A stretch of DNA of 64,000 nt from Sphingopyxis chilensis (GTDB taxonomy: Bacteria > Pseudomonadota > Alphaproteobacteria > Sphingomonadales > Sphingomonadaceae). The DNA lies in assembly GCF_035930445.1 (NCBI RefSeq), contig NZ_CP142394.1, positions 2,947,501 through 3,011,500 of the forward strand. The letters are read 5' to 3'. The notes under the pieces are model-generated. The model searched no databases, was not told the DNA's origin, and saw nothing but the letters and a program-made list of their open reading frames with translations. Position 1 is the stretch's first letter. Each line of letters begins with the position of its first letter. Shown in pieces: positions 41,808 through 52,200 of the stretch. A program made the position numbers and the translations under genes.

Positions 41808-42062
41808 ATGGTTTTTATCTGGATCAGGCGACAGAATGCCAATTTTGCAATTCGCGGCGGAACCTTATTCGACCGCCGGCGTATCAGGGTGGGGTCTCGC
41901 CATTTTCAGGCTGGAGTAACCATCATCGAACCCCGAACCCTTGCCGCTTACGCCATCATCTTCCTGATGGTCGGCACCGCAGTCTATCTCATCGCCCGGT
42001 TCAGGCGCGAACGAGCGCGACAGCGCGACATTTTGCGCGGACGATATCGCAACCATCCGTAA
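41808..42062 (+). CDS. Putative small membrane protein
   Basis: 84 residues from ATG 41808; the only convincing part is a single hydrophobic helix near the C-terminus (LAAYAIIFLMVGTAVYLIARF) followed by a basic tail. The start is uncertain and the N-terminal part overlaps the DNA beside the insertion point. Otherwise 41769-42152 holds a lower-GC stretch and the gap before the siderophore receptor, with no other gene. Confidence 0.35.
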   Translation: MVFIWIRRQNANFAIRGGTLFDRRRIRVGSRHFQAGVTIIEPRTLAAYAIIFLMVGTAVYLIARFRRERARQRDILRGRYRNHP

Positions 42063-42152
42063 GCACGGGAGAGGCTAGGCGCACCGGCGCGGGATCGACT
42101 CCGCGCCCCGCGCCGGCGGCGGCATCGGCCCAGAGTATCGCGCGTTCCGCGA

Positions 42153-44330
42153 TCAGAACCCGTAGCGTAGCGTCACGCGCACGTTGCGCGGTTCGCCATA
42201 GATGAAGCCCCCGAACCAGCTATTGGTGTTGTAATAGGCCTTGTCGAAGACATTGTTGACATTGACCTGGAGCGACAGCGCCTCGGTCACGTCATAGGCG
42301 CCCATCAGGTTCACCAGTGCATAGGCTTTTTGCCCGACCGGTTCGATCACGCCCGTTGCGGGATTTTCGGCCGTCTGCGGCGGCCGGCTTTCCCAACGGA
42401 GCGAGCCGCCGAGGCTGAAGCCGCCCAGCGCGCCGCCGAATTCATATTTCGTCGCCATGCGGAACACGCGTCGCGGCTGGTGCGCCTGCACATTGATGCC
42501 GTCGGGATCCTTCGCCTTGAAATGGCTCCACCCGGCGCTGATGTCCCAGCCCCGAAACGGCTCGCCCTGCATTTCGAGCTCATAGCCCTTTGACACGACG
42601 CCCTGCGCCGGACGCGAGGCGATGTCGGTGGTGCCGGGTACGAAATAGGGATCGCCCGTTTCGGGGTCGATGTCGGGAACCGCGAAATTACTCTGCTCGA
42701 TGCGGAAGACCGCGGCCGATGCGCGCAGCCGCCCGTCCATCAGGTCGGCCTTCAGCCCCGCTTCGTAATTGTCGCCTTCGAGCGGGGCGAGATAGCGTCC
42801 GGTGCGATCGCGCGCGGTCTGCGGATTGAAGATGCTCGTATAGCTCGCATAGGCGGAGAGGAAGTCGTTGAAGTCCAGGATCAGCCCCGCATAGGGGGTG
42901 AATATATTCTTGTGCTCGATCCGATAGGGTGCGGGCGTGTAAAGCGCTTCCTCCTCGTCGCGCGTCCACGAACTCAGCCGCCCGCCGGCGATCAGCTTGA
43001 GCCGGTCGAGAATCTGGAAGCGCGTCGCGCCATAGACCGCGGTCTGCTCGGTCGTACCGAAACCGCTCATGCGATAGCGTTCGCCCCATGTGGGTTCCGG
43101 ATAACTGCCATCCCACGCGTTGAAGTCGCCGACTGGCGCGACGCTCGCGGGATCGGGATCGCGGTTGGTCCAGCCGCCCTTCTGGTGGCTGTACATTGCG
43201 CCGAACACCAGCTCATGCCGCCGCCCGAAGAGCTGGTAATCGCCCTTGGCCTGCAGGTTGGCGCTCCACTGCTTCGGCTTGGAGAGATACCAATAGGGCC
43301 ACACCTCCATGCCCAGCCCGGTCGCGCGGTCGGGATTGCCCCACAGCCAGATCAGCTTCGAATCCTCGGTCTGCTCGAAATAGGAGACATCGCCGCGCAA
43401 TTGCCAGCTACCGCCCAGATCCTGCTCGATCGAAACGAACGCCGCCTTTTCGGTGGTGTCCCATGCGTTCCAGTCGGCGCCGGTCGTCCGCGAGCGCGCC
43501 CAGTCGGGCCGCGAGCCGTCGGCATACCAATAGGGCAGCTGCGCCCACATCACCCCGTCGCGCTCGTCCCTTTGATAGCTCGCCCCGGCGCTCAGCCGGG
43601 TGCCGGGGCCGAGGTCGGCGGCGATCGTGCCATAGAGGGTGAAGCCTTTGCTGCTTTCGAGGTCGACGAAAGCATCCTGCGAATAGACTTCGGCGACAAG
43701 GCGGGCGCGCACCGAGCCGTCGACGGTCAGCGGCGCGCCGATGTCGATCATCCCCGAAAAATGGTTCCACGAACCCGCTTCGAGATTCACCTCGCCGGTC
43801 AGTTCGCGCGCGTCGGCGCGCTTGCGGACCATATTGATCGACGCCGAAGGCTCGCCCGCGCCCTGCAGCAGGCCGGTCGCGCCGCGGATGACCTCGACCC
43901 GGTCATAGATGGCGGTGCTGGTTTCCTCGAGCCCGACATTGCCCGTCGCGAACGGCAGGCCGTCGAGCTGGAAGGCGGTGATGTCGAAACCGCGCGCCGA
44001 AAGCAGGTTGCGCCCGCGATCGACCCGCTTCACCGAAACGCCGGTGGTATATTCCAGCACGTCGGCCACCGTCGATGCCGCCTGGTCATCGATCTGTTCG
44101 CGCGTGATGATCGTGATCGACTGCGGCGTCTCGCGCGGGGTCAGGTCGAGGCCGGTGGCCGCCCTATTGCGGTCGATGCCGCTGCCATAGACGACGATCA
44201 TGTCGTCTTTGCGGCCGCTCGCCTCACCCTTCTCCTGCTCCAAAGCCGCTTCCTGGGCAAAGGCCGGAACCGAAAGGGCGCTGGCGGCGAGCAGCGCGAA
44301 TTTGAAGACCAGACGATACGAACGAAACAT
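42153..44330 (-). CDS. TonB-dependent siderophore receptor
   Basis: 725 residues, outer membrane. Signal peptide near MFRSYRLVFKFALLAASALS ending AFAQ. Then a plug domain with ETPQSITIITREQIDDQAAS, later VEVIRGATGLLQGAGEPSAS, and a 22-strand beta-barrel ending in the aromatic residue of RNVRVTLRYGF. Matches the TonB-siderophore receptor family. A 19-base imperfect dyad (44374-44392) upstream may bind an iron regulator. No biosynthesis genes are nearby. Confidence 0.92.
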   Translation of the reverse strand: MFRSYRLVFKFALLAASALSVPAFAQEAALEQEKGEASGRKDDMIVVYGSGIDRNRAATGLDLTPRETPQSITIITREQIDDQAASTVADVLEYTTGVSVKRVDRGRNLLSARGFDITAFQLDGLPFATGNVGLEETSTAIYDRVEVIRGATGLLQGAGEPSASINMVRKRADARELTGEVNLEAGSWNHFSGMIDIGAPLTVDGSVRARLVAEVYSQDAFVDLESSKGFTLYGTIAADLGPGTRLSAGASYQRDERDGVMWAQLPYWYADGSRPDWARSRTTGADWNAWDTTEKAAFVSIEQDLGGSWQLRGDVSYFEQTEDSKLIWLWGNPDRATGLGMEVWPYWYLSKPKQWSANLQAKGDYQLFGRRHELVFGAMYSHQKGGWTNRDPDPASVAPVGDFNAWDGSYPEPTWGERYRMSGFGTTEQTAVYGATRFQILDRLKLIAGGRLSSWTRDEEEALYTPAPYRIEHKNIFTPYAGLILDFNDFLSAYASYTSIFNPQTARDRTGRYLAPLEGDNYEAGLKADLMDGRLRASAAVFRIEQSNFAVPDIDPETGDPYFVPGTTDIASRPAQGVVSKGYELEMQGEPFRGWDISAGWSHFKAKDPDGINVQAHQPRRVFRMATKYEFGGALGGFSLGGSLRWESRPPQTAENPATGVIEPVGQKAYALVNLMGAYDVTEALSLQVNVNNVFDKAYYNTNSWFGGFIYGEPRNVRVTLRYGF

Positions 44331-44373
44331 GGTGCCCCCACTATCCCTGCAACAACGAGCAGCCCCTAAACTA

Positions 44374-44392
44374 ATTGCAATTGCGACGCAAT
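44374..44392. promoter_or_regulatory. Possible iron-regulator (Fur-type) box
   Basis: ATTGCAATTGCGACGCAAT shows a dyad with outer arms ATTGC and GCAAT, plus an inner ATTGCGACGCAAT. It lies about 45 bases upstream of the siderophore-receptor start, a likely promoter position. Assignment to Fur is by analogy only. The remaining 44331-44621 stretch also has to hold the start of the divergent antiporter gene. Confidence 0.4.
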
Positions 44393-44621
44393 AGAGGCAA
44401 AATATTGTCGCGAGCCGAAAGATGATCGACGGCGCCGAGACAGGATGGGATCGACTGCGACACCGTCCGGCGCTAGCGTCAGGAGCCCGCGGGCAGGTCG
44501 GAGGCGTTGAGCGAGTTCATGGCGCACCGGGCTTTCCTGGCTGCGCGATCGCGGGGCGACCGACGAGACGGATTTGCCTATCGCGGGAACTTTGAAAGGC
44601 GCTCCGCATAATGTCCCCGAT

Positions 44622-46460
44622 ATGTTCGCAATCGACTCGCTGCTCGTAAAAATCGCCCTCATCGGCGTGATTGGCTTAAGCGCGCAGTGGATCGCCTGGC
44701 GCACCGGCCGGCCCGCGATCGCACTGATGCTGATCGCCGGCATCGTCGCCGGCCCGATGCTCGGTCTCATCGATCCCGAGCGGGACTTCGGCGCCCTGCG
44801 CGAACCGATCATCAAGCTCGCGGTCGCCGTGATCCTTTTCGAGGGCGGGCTCAGTCTCAAATTCCGCGAACTTCGCCAGGCGGGCACCGCGGTCCTCATG
44901 CTCGTGTTCATCGGCGTGCCGCTGGGGTGGGCGCTCGGCACCGCCGCCGCTTATTATGGCGCGGGCCTCCCGCTCGAACTCGCCGCCCTGTTCGGCGGCG
45001 TGATGGTCGTGACGGGGCCGACGGTCATCGCGCCGCTGCTGCGATCACTGAACGTGCCGCCGCGCGTCAAGCATATGCTCAAATGGGAAGCGATCGTGAA
45101 CGATCCGATCGGGGCGCTGATCGCCGTCGGCGTCTTCAGCTATATGACCCACGGCGGCGGGGCCACCGCGAGCAACATCGTCATCGACGTCGTCGCCGCG
45201 AGCCTGCTCGCCATCCTGATCGGTGTCGCGGCGGGCTTTGCCCTCACCACCGCCTATCTTCGCGGCTGGATTCCCGAATATCTGAAAGCCCCGATCCTCC
45301 TGACCTCGGTGATCGCGGTCTTCGTCCTGTCCGACATCATCATGCACGAGACGGGACTTATCACGGTGACTGTCATGGGCGTCGTGATGGCGAACCGCGA
45401 AACCTATTCCAGTCACATGCTGCGGCGCTTCAAGGAAGACCTCACGATCCTCCTGGTTTCGGGCGTGTTCATCATCCTGTCGGCGACGCTCGACTGGCAG
45501 GTCGTGCAGAATTTCCAGCTGCGTTTCCTGCTCTTCCTGCTCCTGCTCCTCTTCGTCGTGCGGCCGCTCACCATCATGACCGCGCTGCTTTTCACGCGGA
45601 TACCGTTCCGCGAGCGGCTCTTCGTGGCGTGGGTCGCGCCGCGCGGTATCGTGGCGGTGGCCGTGACGGGCCTCTTTGCGTTGCGGCTGACCGACTATGG
45701 CGTGCCGGGTGCCGAGGCGCTCGTCCCATTAGGCTTCGGTGTCGTCATCGTCACCATTTTCGCGCACGGCTTCACCGCGGGGGCACTCGCGCGTCAGCTC
45801 GGCCTCGATCGCGGCAAGGGCGACGGGGTCCTGCTTGTCGGCGCGAACAGCTGGACGATCGCCTTCGCCCAATTCGTGAAGTCCCAGGGTCGTCAGGTAC
45901 TGATCGCGGACGAGGACAAGCTCGCGCTCCGTCGTGCCCGCCGCGCCGAAATCCCGGTCTATCACGGCAACATTCTCGACGAGGCGCACGACGACGAAAT
46001 CGAGCTTGCCCAGTTCAGGCAGCTGATCGCCGCGACCGGCAGCGACAGCTACAACGCGCTCGTATGCAGCGAGCTTGCGCCGGAGATCGGACCCGAGCGC
46101 GTCAGCCGGACCGGCGGCCAGTCGCGGCTCAAGGGTCTGCGCCGTGGCCGCGCCTTCACCCTCGCCGGCACGCCGATCGAGGAGCTGCTTGATCGCCTCC
46201 AGGCCGGCTGGACCTTCGGACGCACCCGCATCACGGAGAAATTCACCTACGATGAATTTGTCGCGCGGATGAAGGCCAACGGTGGCGACAGCCTCGCCGT
46301 TGCGAAAGCTTCGGGGGAGCTTCTCATTTTCTCGACCGAACGCCGTCCCCATGTCGACGCCGAGGACGTCATCTGGACCTTCGTTCCCCCGGAGGTCGCC
46401 CCCACGGCGTCGCGGTCAGCCGGCGCTCCCCGAACGGAGGAAACGGCAGCGGAACGCTGA
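44622..46460 (+). CDS. CPA1-type cation:proton antiporter with TrkA-N domain
   Basis: 612 residues. Inner membrane; about 12 transmembrane helices in residues 1-400 (FAIDSLLVKIALIGVIGLSA at the start; EAIVNDPIGALIAVG and APRGIVAVAVTGLF later, including the ion-binding NDP motif typical of NhaP). A C-terminal TrkA-N domain follows with GDGVLLVGANSWTIAFAQFV. Likely Na+(K+)/H+ exchange regulated by nucleotide binding. It ends 15 bases before the convergent M16 peptidase stop. Confidence 0.9.
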   Translation: MFAIDSLLVKIALIGVIGLSAQWIAWRTGRPAIALMLIAGIVAGPMLGLIDPERDFGALREPIIKLAVAVILFEGGLSLKFRELRQAGTAVLMLVFIGVPLGWALGTAAAYYGAGLPLELAALFGGVMVVTGPTVIAPLLRSLNVPPRVKHMLKWEAIVNDPIGALIAVGVFSYMTHGGGATASNIVIDVVAASLLAILIGVAAGFALTTAYLRGWIPEYLKAPILLTSVIAVFVLSDIIMHETGLITVTVMGVVMANRETYSSHMLRRFKEDLTILLVSGVFIILSATLDWQVVQNFQLRFLLFLLLLLFVVRPLTIMTALLFTRIPFRERLFVAWVAPRGIVAVAVTGLFALRLTDYGVPGAEALVPLGFGVVIVTIFAHGFTAGALARQLGLDRGKGDGVLLVGANSWTIAFAQFVKSQGRQVLIADEDKLALRRARRAEIPVYHGNILDEAHDDEIELAQFRQLIAATGSDSYNALVCSELAPEIGPERVSRTGGQSRLKGLRRGRAFTLAGTPIEELLDRLQAGWTFGRTRITEKFTYDEFVARMKANGGDSLAVAKASGELLIFSTERRPHVDAEDVIWTFVPPEVAPTASRSAGAPRTEETAAER

Positions 46461-46475
46461 ACCGCAGGTCGAAGG

Positions 46476-49196
46476 CTAACGCAATTTTCGCCCTTCCGCG
46501 TCCCACACCTCGACCGTGCCGAGAGCCAGGGCGCGTATCTTCGCCTCGATCTTCGACAAATCGCCGACGATCACCCAGCTCATCGCGTCGGGGCGCAGCA
46601 TCTCGTCCGCGGCCCTGGTGATCGCCGCAGGCGTCAGTGCGCCGTATCTGGCGGGAAGCGTCGCAAGATAGTCATAGGGTTTGTCAAAGAGCGACACATA
46701 TTGGAGGTAGTTCACGAACGCCTGGTTCGTTTCGAACTGGCCGGGCAGCGCCAGCACATTGCCCTTCACCATCATGTCGAGCTCGGCCTGCGTTGCGGGC
46801 CGCTCCTGGCGGATCGCGCGGATTTCCTTGTCGATCTCGGCCAGCGCCTCCGACGTCCTGTCGGTCTGCACGCTCGTCGCCACGCCGAAATTCTGCGGCC
46901 CGCGCTGCTCGTTGATAAAACTGCTCGCGCCATAGGTCCAGCCCTTCGCCTCGCGCAGGTTCATGTTGAGTCGCGCGGTGAAGCTGCCGCCGAGCACGCC
47001 GTTCGCGGCATCATAGCCGAAGTTTCGCGGATCGAGGCCGTCGGGCAACAACTGGCCGACGCGGATCACCGACTGGATCGCGCCGGGCTTGTCGATCAGC
47101 ACCACCCGGCTCGCCGTGGCAAAGGGAATCGTCGGCACGGTCTTGCTGCCCTTGGCCTCCGCCGGAGACGACCAGCTGCCGAAGCCCTTCTCGAGCAGCG
47201 CGGTCAGCGCCTCGAGCGTCGTGTCGCCGCTAGCGTAGATCACGGCATTGTCGGGGCGCACCCAGCTCGCGTGCCAGCCTGCAACATCGGCGCGGGTGAA
47301 GGACTTCAGCGTGTCCGCCCGCCCCGCAAGCTGCGCGCCATAGGGATGCGCCGCGCCATAGAGCAGATTGGTAAAGGTGCGCTGCGCGATCGCGGTCGGT
47401 TCGGCGAGCGACTGCGAAATGCCCGACAGGCTGAGCGCGCGGTCGCGCTCCAGATCGTCGGCGCGGAAGCCCGGCGTGCGAATATAGCTCGCCCACAGCG
47501 CGATCGTCGCGGGTAGTTCGCGGCTGAGCGATGAGAGCATGAAGCTCGTCGTGTCGCTGCCCGCGCTCGCAAAGAGGCGCGCGCCCAGCGACGCCTGCTT
47601 CTCTTCGAACGCCTGCGCGGTCAGCCCGACCGGGCCATCGCCCATCATCTGCAGTGCGAAGCCTCCGAGACCTTTTTTTTCGGGCGCGTCGGCCGCCGTC
47701 CCCGCATCGAACACGATCGCCATGTCGACCGTCGGCACGTTCCGGCGCGGCGAAAAGACGACGCGAATGCCATTCGAAAGCCGCGCCTCCTGCGCAACGG
47801 GCAAGGTCAGTCCGGGCGAGGCGGCGAGGTCCGGCAGCTTGCTGCGGTCGGCGCCGTCGGCGATCACCCCGTGTGCCGCATAGGGAAGCACCGTCAGCTT
47901 GTGCGCGCCGCGGGTCAGCCAATCCTTGGCATCGGCGAGCACGGCGGCGGTGGTGACGGCGTCGAAACGTTTATTATCCTCGGCATATTCGGCCGGATTG
48001 TTCGCAAAGATCAGCCCGTCGGCGAGCGCCATCGCACGGACATAAACCGATTCGAGCGCGCGGATATTGTTGCCGTAATTGGTCACCTTCGCGCGCTTCA
48101 ACTCATCCGCGGTCGGGCCGGTCGCAAGAAAGCTGTCGATCGTTCGCTGGATCGCGGCCTCGGCATCCTTCGGTTCGACGCCGGGCTTCAGTCGCGCATC
48201 GACCGAGAAGATGCCGGCGACCGCCATCGGCTGGTAATTGACCGACACCGATGTCGCGAGCGGCCGGTCGAGGACCAGCGCCTTGTAAAGCCGCGACGTC
48301 TTGCCGCTGCCGAGCGCGCTGGCGGCGGCGCGCAGCGTCGAGGATTGCGGCGTGCCGCGTCCGGGAACCGCCCAGCTCCATGACACCGCCGCCTGCGGTA
48401 CATTGTCGAGCATCGTGTCGCGCTTGTCTTCGGACAGGCTCGGCACCCAGGCGGCCGTGCGGCTGACCGGCGGACCGGCGGCCACGCTTCCGAAATATTT
48501 CTCGGCGAGCGCCTTCGCCTGCTGCGCATTCACATCGCCCGACAGCGACAGCACCGCATTGGCGGCGCCATAATATTGGCCGAACCAGTCCTTCACGTCG
48601 GTCAGCGACGCGGCACCCAGGTCTTCCATCGAACCGATGATCGGATGATGATAGGGATGCCCCACCGGGAACAGCGCCCGTGCGGTGATATCGTCCATCC
48701 CCGAATAGGGCTGGCTTTCGCGCTGCCTTTTCTCGTTCTGGACGACACCGCGCTGCTCGTCGAGCTTGGCCTGCGTGATCGCACCGAGCAGATGGCCCAT
48801 GCGGTCCGATTCCATCCACAGCGCGCGCTCGAGCCCGCCGGTCGGCACCACCTCATAATAATAGGTCTGGTCGAACGAGGTCGCGCCGTTGACGGCCGAA
48901 GCGCCGATTTCCTGCAGCGGCGGGAACCATTCGTCGTCGCGATGTTCGGACCCGTTGAACATCAGATGCTCGTACAGGTGCGCAAAGCCCGACTTGCCCG
49001 CCGGTTCGTTCGCCGAACCGACATGATACCAGACGGCAACCGCGACCTTCGGCGTGCTGCGATCCTCATGGACGACGACGCGCAGCCCGTTGGACAGCGT
49101 GAACTGCTCAAAGGGCAGCACTTCGTCGGCATGCGCCGGCTGAACGAGCGAAAACGCGGTGGCCGCGGCCGACAGCAGAAGGCTGGTACGGATCAT
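46476..49196 (-). CDS. M16-family zinc metallopeptidase, periplasmic
   Basis: 906 residues. Signal peptide MIRTSLLLSAAATAFSLV, then two M16 units. The inverted zinc motif HxxEH is in FAHLYEHLMFNGS, and the third Zn ligand region lies in EQRGVVQNEKRQRES. Length and double-domain form match PqqL/FusC-type proteases. It is 85 bases downstream of the FecIR-linked TonB receptor on the same strand, probably the same operon. A role in cutting imported proteins or peptides in the periplasm is inferred. Confidence 0.92.
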   Translation of the reverse strand: MIRTSLLLSAAATAFSLVQPAHADEVLPFEQFTLSNGLRVVVHEDRSTPKVAVAVWYHVGSANEPAGKSGFAHLYEHLMFNGSEHRDDEWFPPLQEIGASAVNGATSFDQTYYYEVVPTGGLERALWMESDRMGHLLGAITQAKLDEQRGVVQNEKRQRESQPYSGMDDITARALFPVGHPYHHPIIGSMEDLGAASLTDVKDWFGQYYGAANAVLSLSGDVNAQQAKALAEKYFGSVAAGPPVSRTAAWVPSLSEDKRDTMLDNVPQAAVSWSWAVPGRGTPQSSTLRAAASALGSGKTSRLYKALVLDRPLATSVSVNYQPMAVAGIFSVDARLKPGVEPKDAEAAIQRTIDSFLATGPTADELKRAKVTNYGNNIRALESVYVRAMALADGLIFANNPAEYAEDNKRFDAVTTAAVLADAKDWLTRGAHKLTVLPYAAHGVIADGADRSKLPDLAASPGLTLPVAQEARLSNGIRVVFSPRRNVPTVDMAIVFDAGTAADAPEKKGLGGFALQMMGDGPVGLTAQAFEEKQASLGARLFASAGSDTTSFMLSSLSRELPATIALWASYIRTPGFRADDLERDRALSLSGISQSLAEPTAIAQRTFTNLLYGAAHPYGAQLAGRADTLKSFTRADVAGWHASWVRPDNAVIYASGDTTLEALTALLEKGFGSWSSPAEAKGSKTVPTIPFATASRVVLIDKPGAIQSVIRVGQLLPDGLDPRNFGYDAANGVLGGSFTARLNMNLREAKGWTYGASSFINEQRGPQNFGVATSVQTDRTSEALAEIDKEIRAIRQERPATQAELDMMVKGNVLALPGQFETNQAFVNYLQYVSLFDKPYDYLATLPARYGALTPAAITRAADEMLRPDAMSWVIVGDLSKIEAKIRALALGTVEVWDAEGRKLR

Positions 49197-49281
49197 GAGG
49201 AGAAGCTCCTGTCACATCTTTGATAGAAATCCGGCCGGCTGATCCGAGAGGAGAGCCGCCGACCGGAAGGGGAAATGCGCG

Positions 49282-52200
49282 TCAGAAAGTGACGGCGACG
49301 CCTGCCTTGACGCGGCGGCCGCCCAGATAGGTCGCGCCGCTGTAGAAACGCGGCGTGTCGCCGACGCCGCCGACCGAGCCGAGCAGATCGGGGCTGCTCG
49401 TGCCCTTCAGCAGATCCTCGCCCTCGACATAGAGGCGCAGCTTGCCGAAGCTCGGCTGCATCCAATATTCGAAGCGGAAGTCGAGCGTGCGGACGCCTTC
49501 GCGATAGACCGACAGGCCGCGCGGATAGAAATTGTCGAGCGTGCGCGACTGGAAACCATAAGCCAGCGTCGCGTCGATCCCATATTTGTTATAGGTCAGC
49601 GCGACCGTTCCCGAATGCTTGGGCTGGTTGTTGAACGGAATGCCCGAGAATTCATAGACCTCCTCGCCCGCGTCGGCATAAGGCCAATTGTAGATCTGCC
49701 AGCGCTTGCTCTTGGTGAAGGTATAATTGGCATAGATGCCGAGCCCCGCCAGCGCGCCGGGCAGGAAGTTGAAGCGCCGCTCGGCCTGCGCCTCGATCCC
49801 CCAGATCGTCGCCATCTTGTCGCTGTTCGACGGCGTCGATCCGGTGATGAAATAATCATCCGGGTTCGCCGGATCGAAATAGGGCGCACCCTGGAAATAG
49901 ATATGGTCGGGCAGCGGCACTGCGGCGAGCTGCGCAGGCCCGTTCGTCGCATTGGCTTGCAGCAGATTCCTGATCCGCTTGTAGAATCCCGACAGCTTCA
50001 GCACCCCGATGTCCTGGTCATAATATTCGACGCTGAGGTCGAAATTGTGCGTTGTCGCGGGCTTGAGGTCGGGGTTGCCGGTGTTGATCGTCAGGATCGG
50101 CTTCAACCCCTCCGGCCCCGGAATCGGGATGTTGATGAAGCTGATCCGCGTCTGCGCCGAAAGCTGGCCGATCTGCGGCCGCGCGACCGACAGGAAATAA
50201 CCGCCGCGAAAGATCAGATTGTCGCTTTGGCGATAATTGAACAGGATGCGCGGCAGCCAGTCGGTGGCCGTCGCCTTCTGGCTCGCGAGGCGGGTGAAGT
50301 CGTTCTGGAATTTGAGATCGACGCCGAACCCGCCGCCGTTCGACGGATCGATCGGCCCGATATAGGTCGGGAAAATCAGATTATCGGCTTCGAGCCGCGT
50401 GCGGTTGAAGCGCACCCCGCCAATGATTTCCAGCTTGCCGATGTCGAGGCGCGACTGGACATAGCCGGCGAGATTCTGTTCGAGCGTGCGTTCGCGGTTG
50501 ATATCGTCGGGCAACACGATCGGTGTGAGCTGCAGCCCGCCGGCACCGCCGACATAGTCGTTCACATTGTCGACGAAATCTGTGAGCGATTCCTCGCTGA
50601 TCACGACGAAGCGCGAGCCGGTGACGCCGATGCGCGACAGATCGTTGGGAACGAGCGTCAGCGGCAGCGCGCTGATCGGAACATTGCCGCCGAATTGCGA
50701 GCGCGCGAGGCGGCTCTGAAATTCGACGCGCTCGAACTGGACGCCCGCCTCGACATAGGTCAGCGGCCCCCAACCGGCGTTGAATTTCGCGCTATATTCG
50801 GCGGTGTAGCGATCATTCTTGCCGCGCGTGACGTCGATCTGGCCGCTCGCCGCATCGATCGTGAAATTGGAGGTATCGTTGACGAAATCCCATCCCGCCT
50901 CGGTCAACAGCGGAAGTTGCAGCCCCTTGCCGCCGCGTGGGCCGAAAGGCGTCACGATATAGCCGAGTGTCGGGTCGGTCGCCTGGGCCAGAAAATATTC
51001 GGCGCGCGCATCGGCCGCGGGCATACGAAGCTGTAGCCCGAAATTCGACGGATGGCGCTCGCTGCCACGCGCATAACCCAGCAGATATTCGAATTCGAAC
51101 CGCCCCGTCTTGGTGCTGCCGCCAAGGCTGTAGGTGTCGGTGATGTTGCGGGCATTACGGTCGTAAACATAATTTTGCGTATGCTCGAGCGCCTCGTTGC
51201 CGGGCGTCAGATCGACCATCAGCGCGGTGCGATTGCCGCTGGTCGGCGTCGCGACATAATCGAGGTCGACGCCAAAGCTTTCGTTGAGCTGGACCGTCGT
51301 GCGGCGCGCCTCGCTGTGCTGATAGTCGAATTTCAGGTTGCTGTGGTCGCCGACCTTCCATTCCGCCGACAGCGTCGCGGCGACATTTTCGGTCTCGACA
51401 TGGTTGAAGCTGGTGCCGAGGCTGAGCGGAAAGGCGCGCGTCGCATCGGGCAGGAACGGAAAGGTGGCAAGCGGATCGACCGCGTCATATTGTTCGAGCG
51501 TCGGATTGCCGTCGACGTTGGGCGGCAGGAACTCGCCATAACGCAGATTATGGCCATAGCTGATCGAACGATTGCTCGACTTGCGATACTGCACCGACGC
51601 GCTGAGCCCGAAATTCTCCTCGGCGCCGAACTTGCCGGCGATCGTTCCCGACACCAGCACATCGTCGCTGAAACCCTTGCCGCTCTTGCCGCCTTCGATC
51701 AGCAGGTTGGCATAACGCCGCGGCCGGTTGAGTGGCGACAGCGTCTCGATCTCGACCAGCCCCCCGGTGCCCGCACTGTCCTGGCTCGGCAGCAGGCTCT
51801 TGCTGATCGTGATCTTGCTGACCGAATCGGCGAGCAGGTTCGACAGGTCGGGCGACCGGCCGACACCGTTGCCGACCGGCAGATTCAGGCCGTTGAGCTT
51901 GACCGCATTCATGTCGGGGTCGAGCCCGCGGATCATGATATTGGTGCCGTCACCGGTCAGCCCGTCGCGCTGGAAAGAGACGCCCGGCACGCGGCGTAGC
52001 GCTTCCGAAATCGTCGTACCGGTGAAATTGCCGAGATCGTCGACCGATACGACGTCGGAACTATTCTCGGCCGTGCGCTGGAGGTTTAGCGCGTTGGCGC
52101 GCGCGCTGCGCGAGCCATAGACGACGATCTCGCCCGCCGCGTTGCTCCCCTCGTCCATCCAGAATTCGGCGTTGGTCTGCTCGCCCCGGACGACCTCGAC

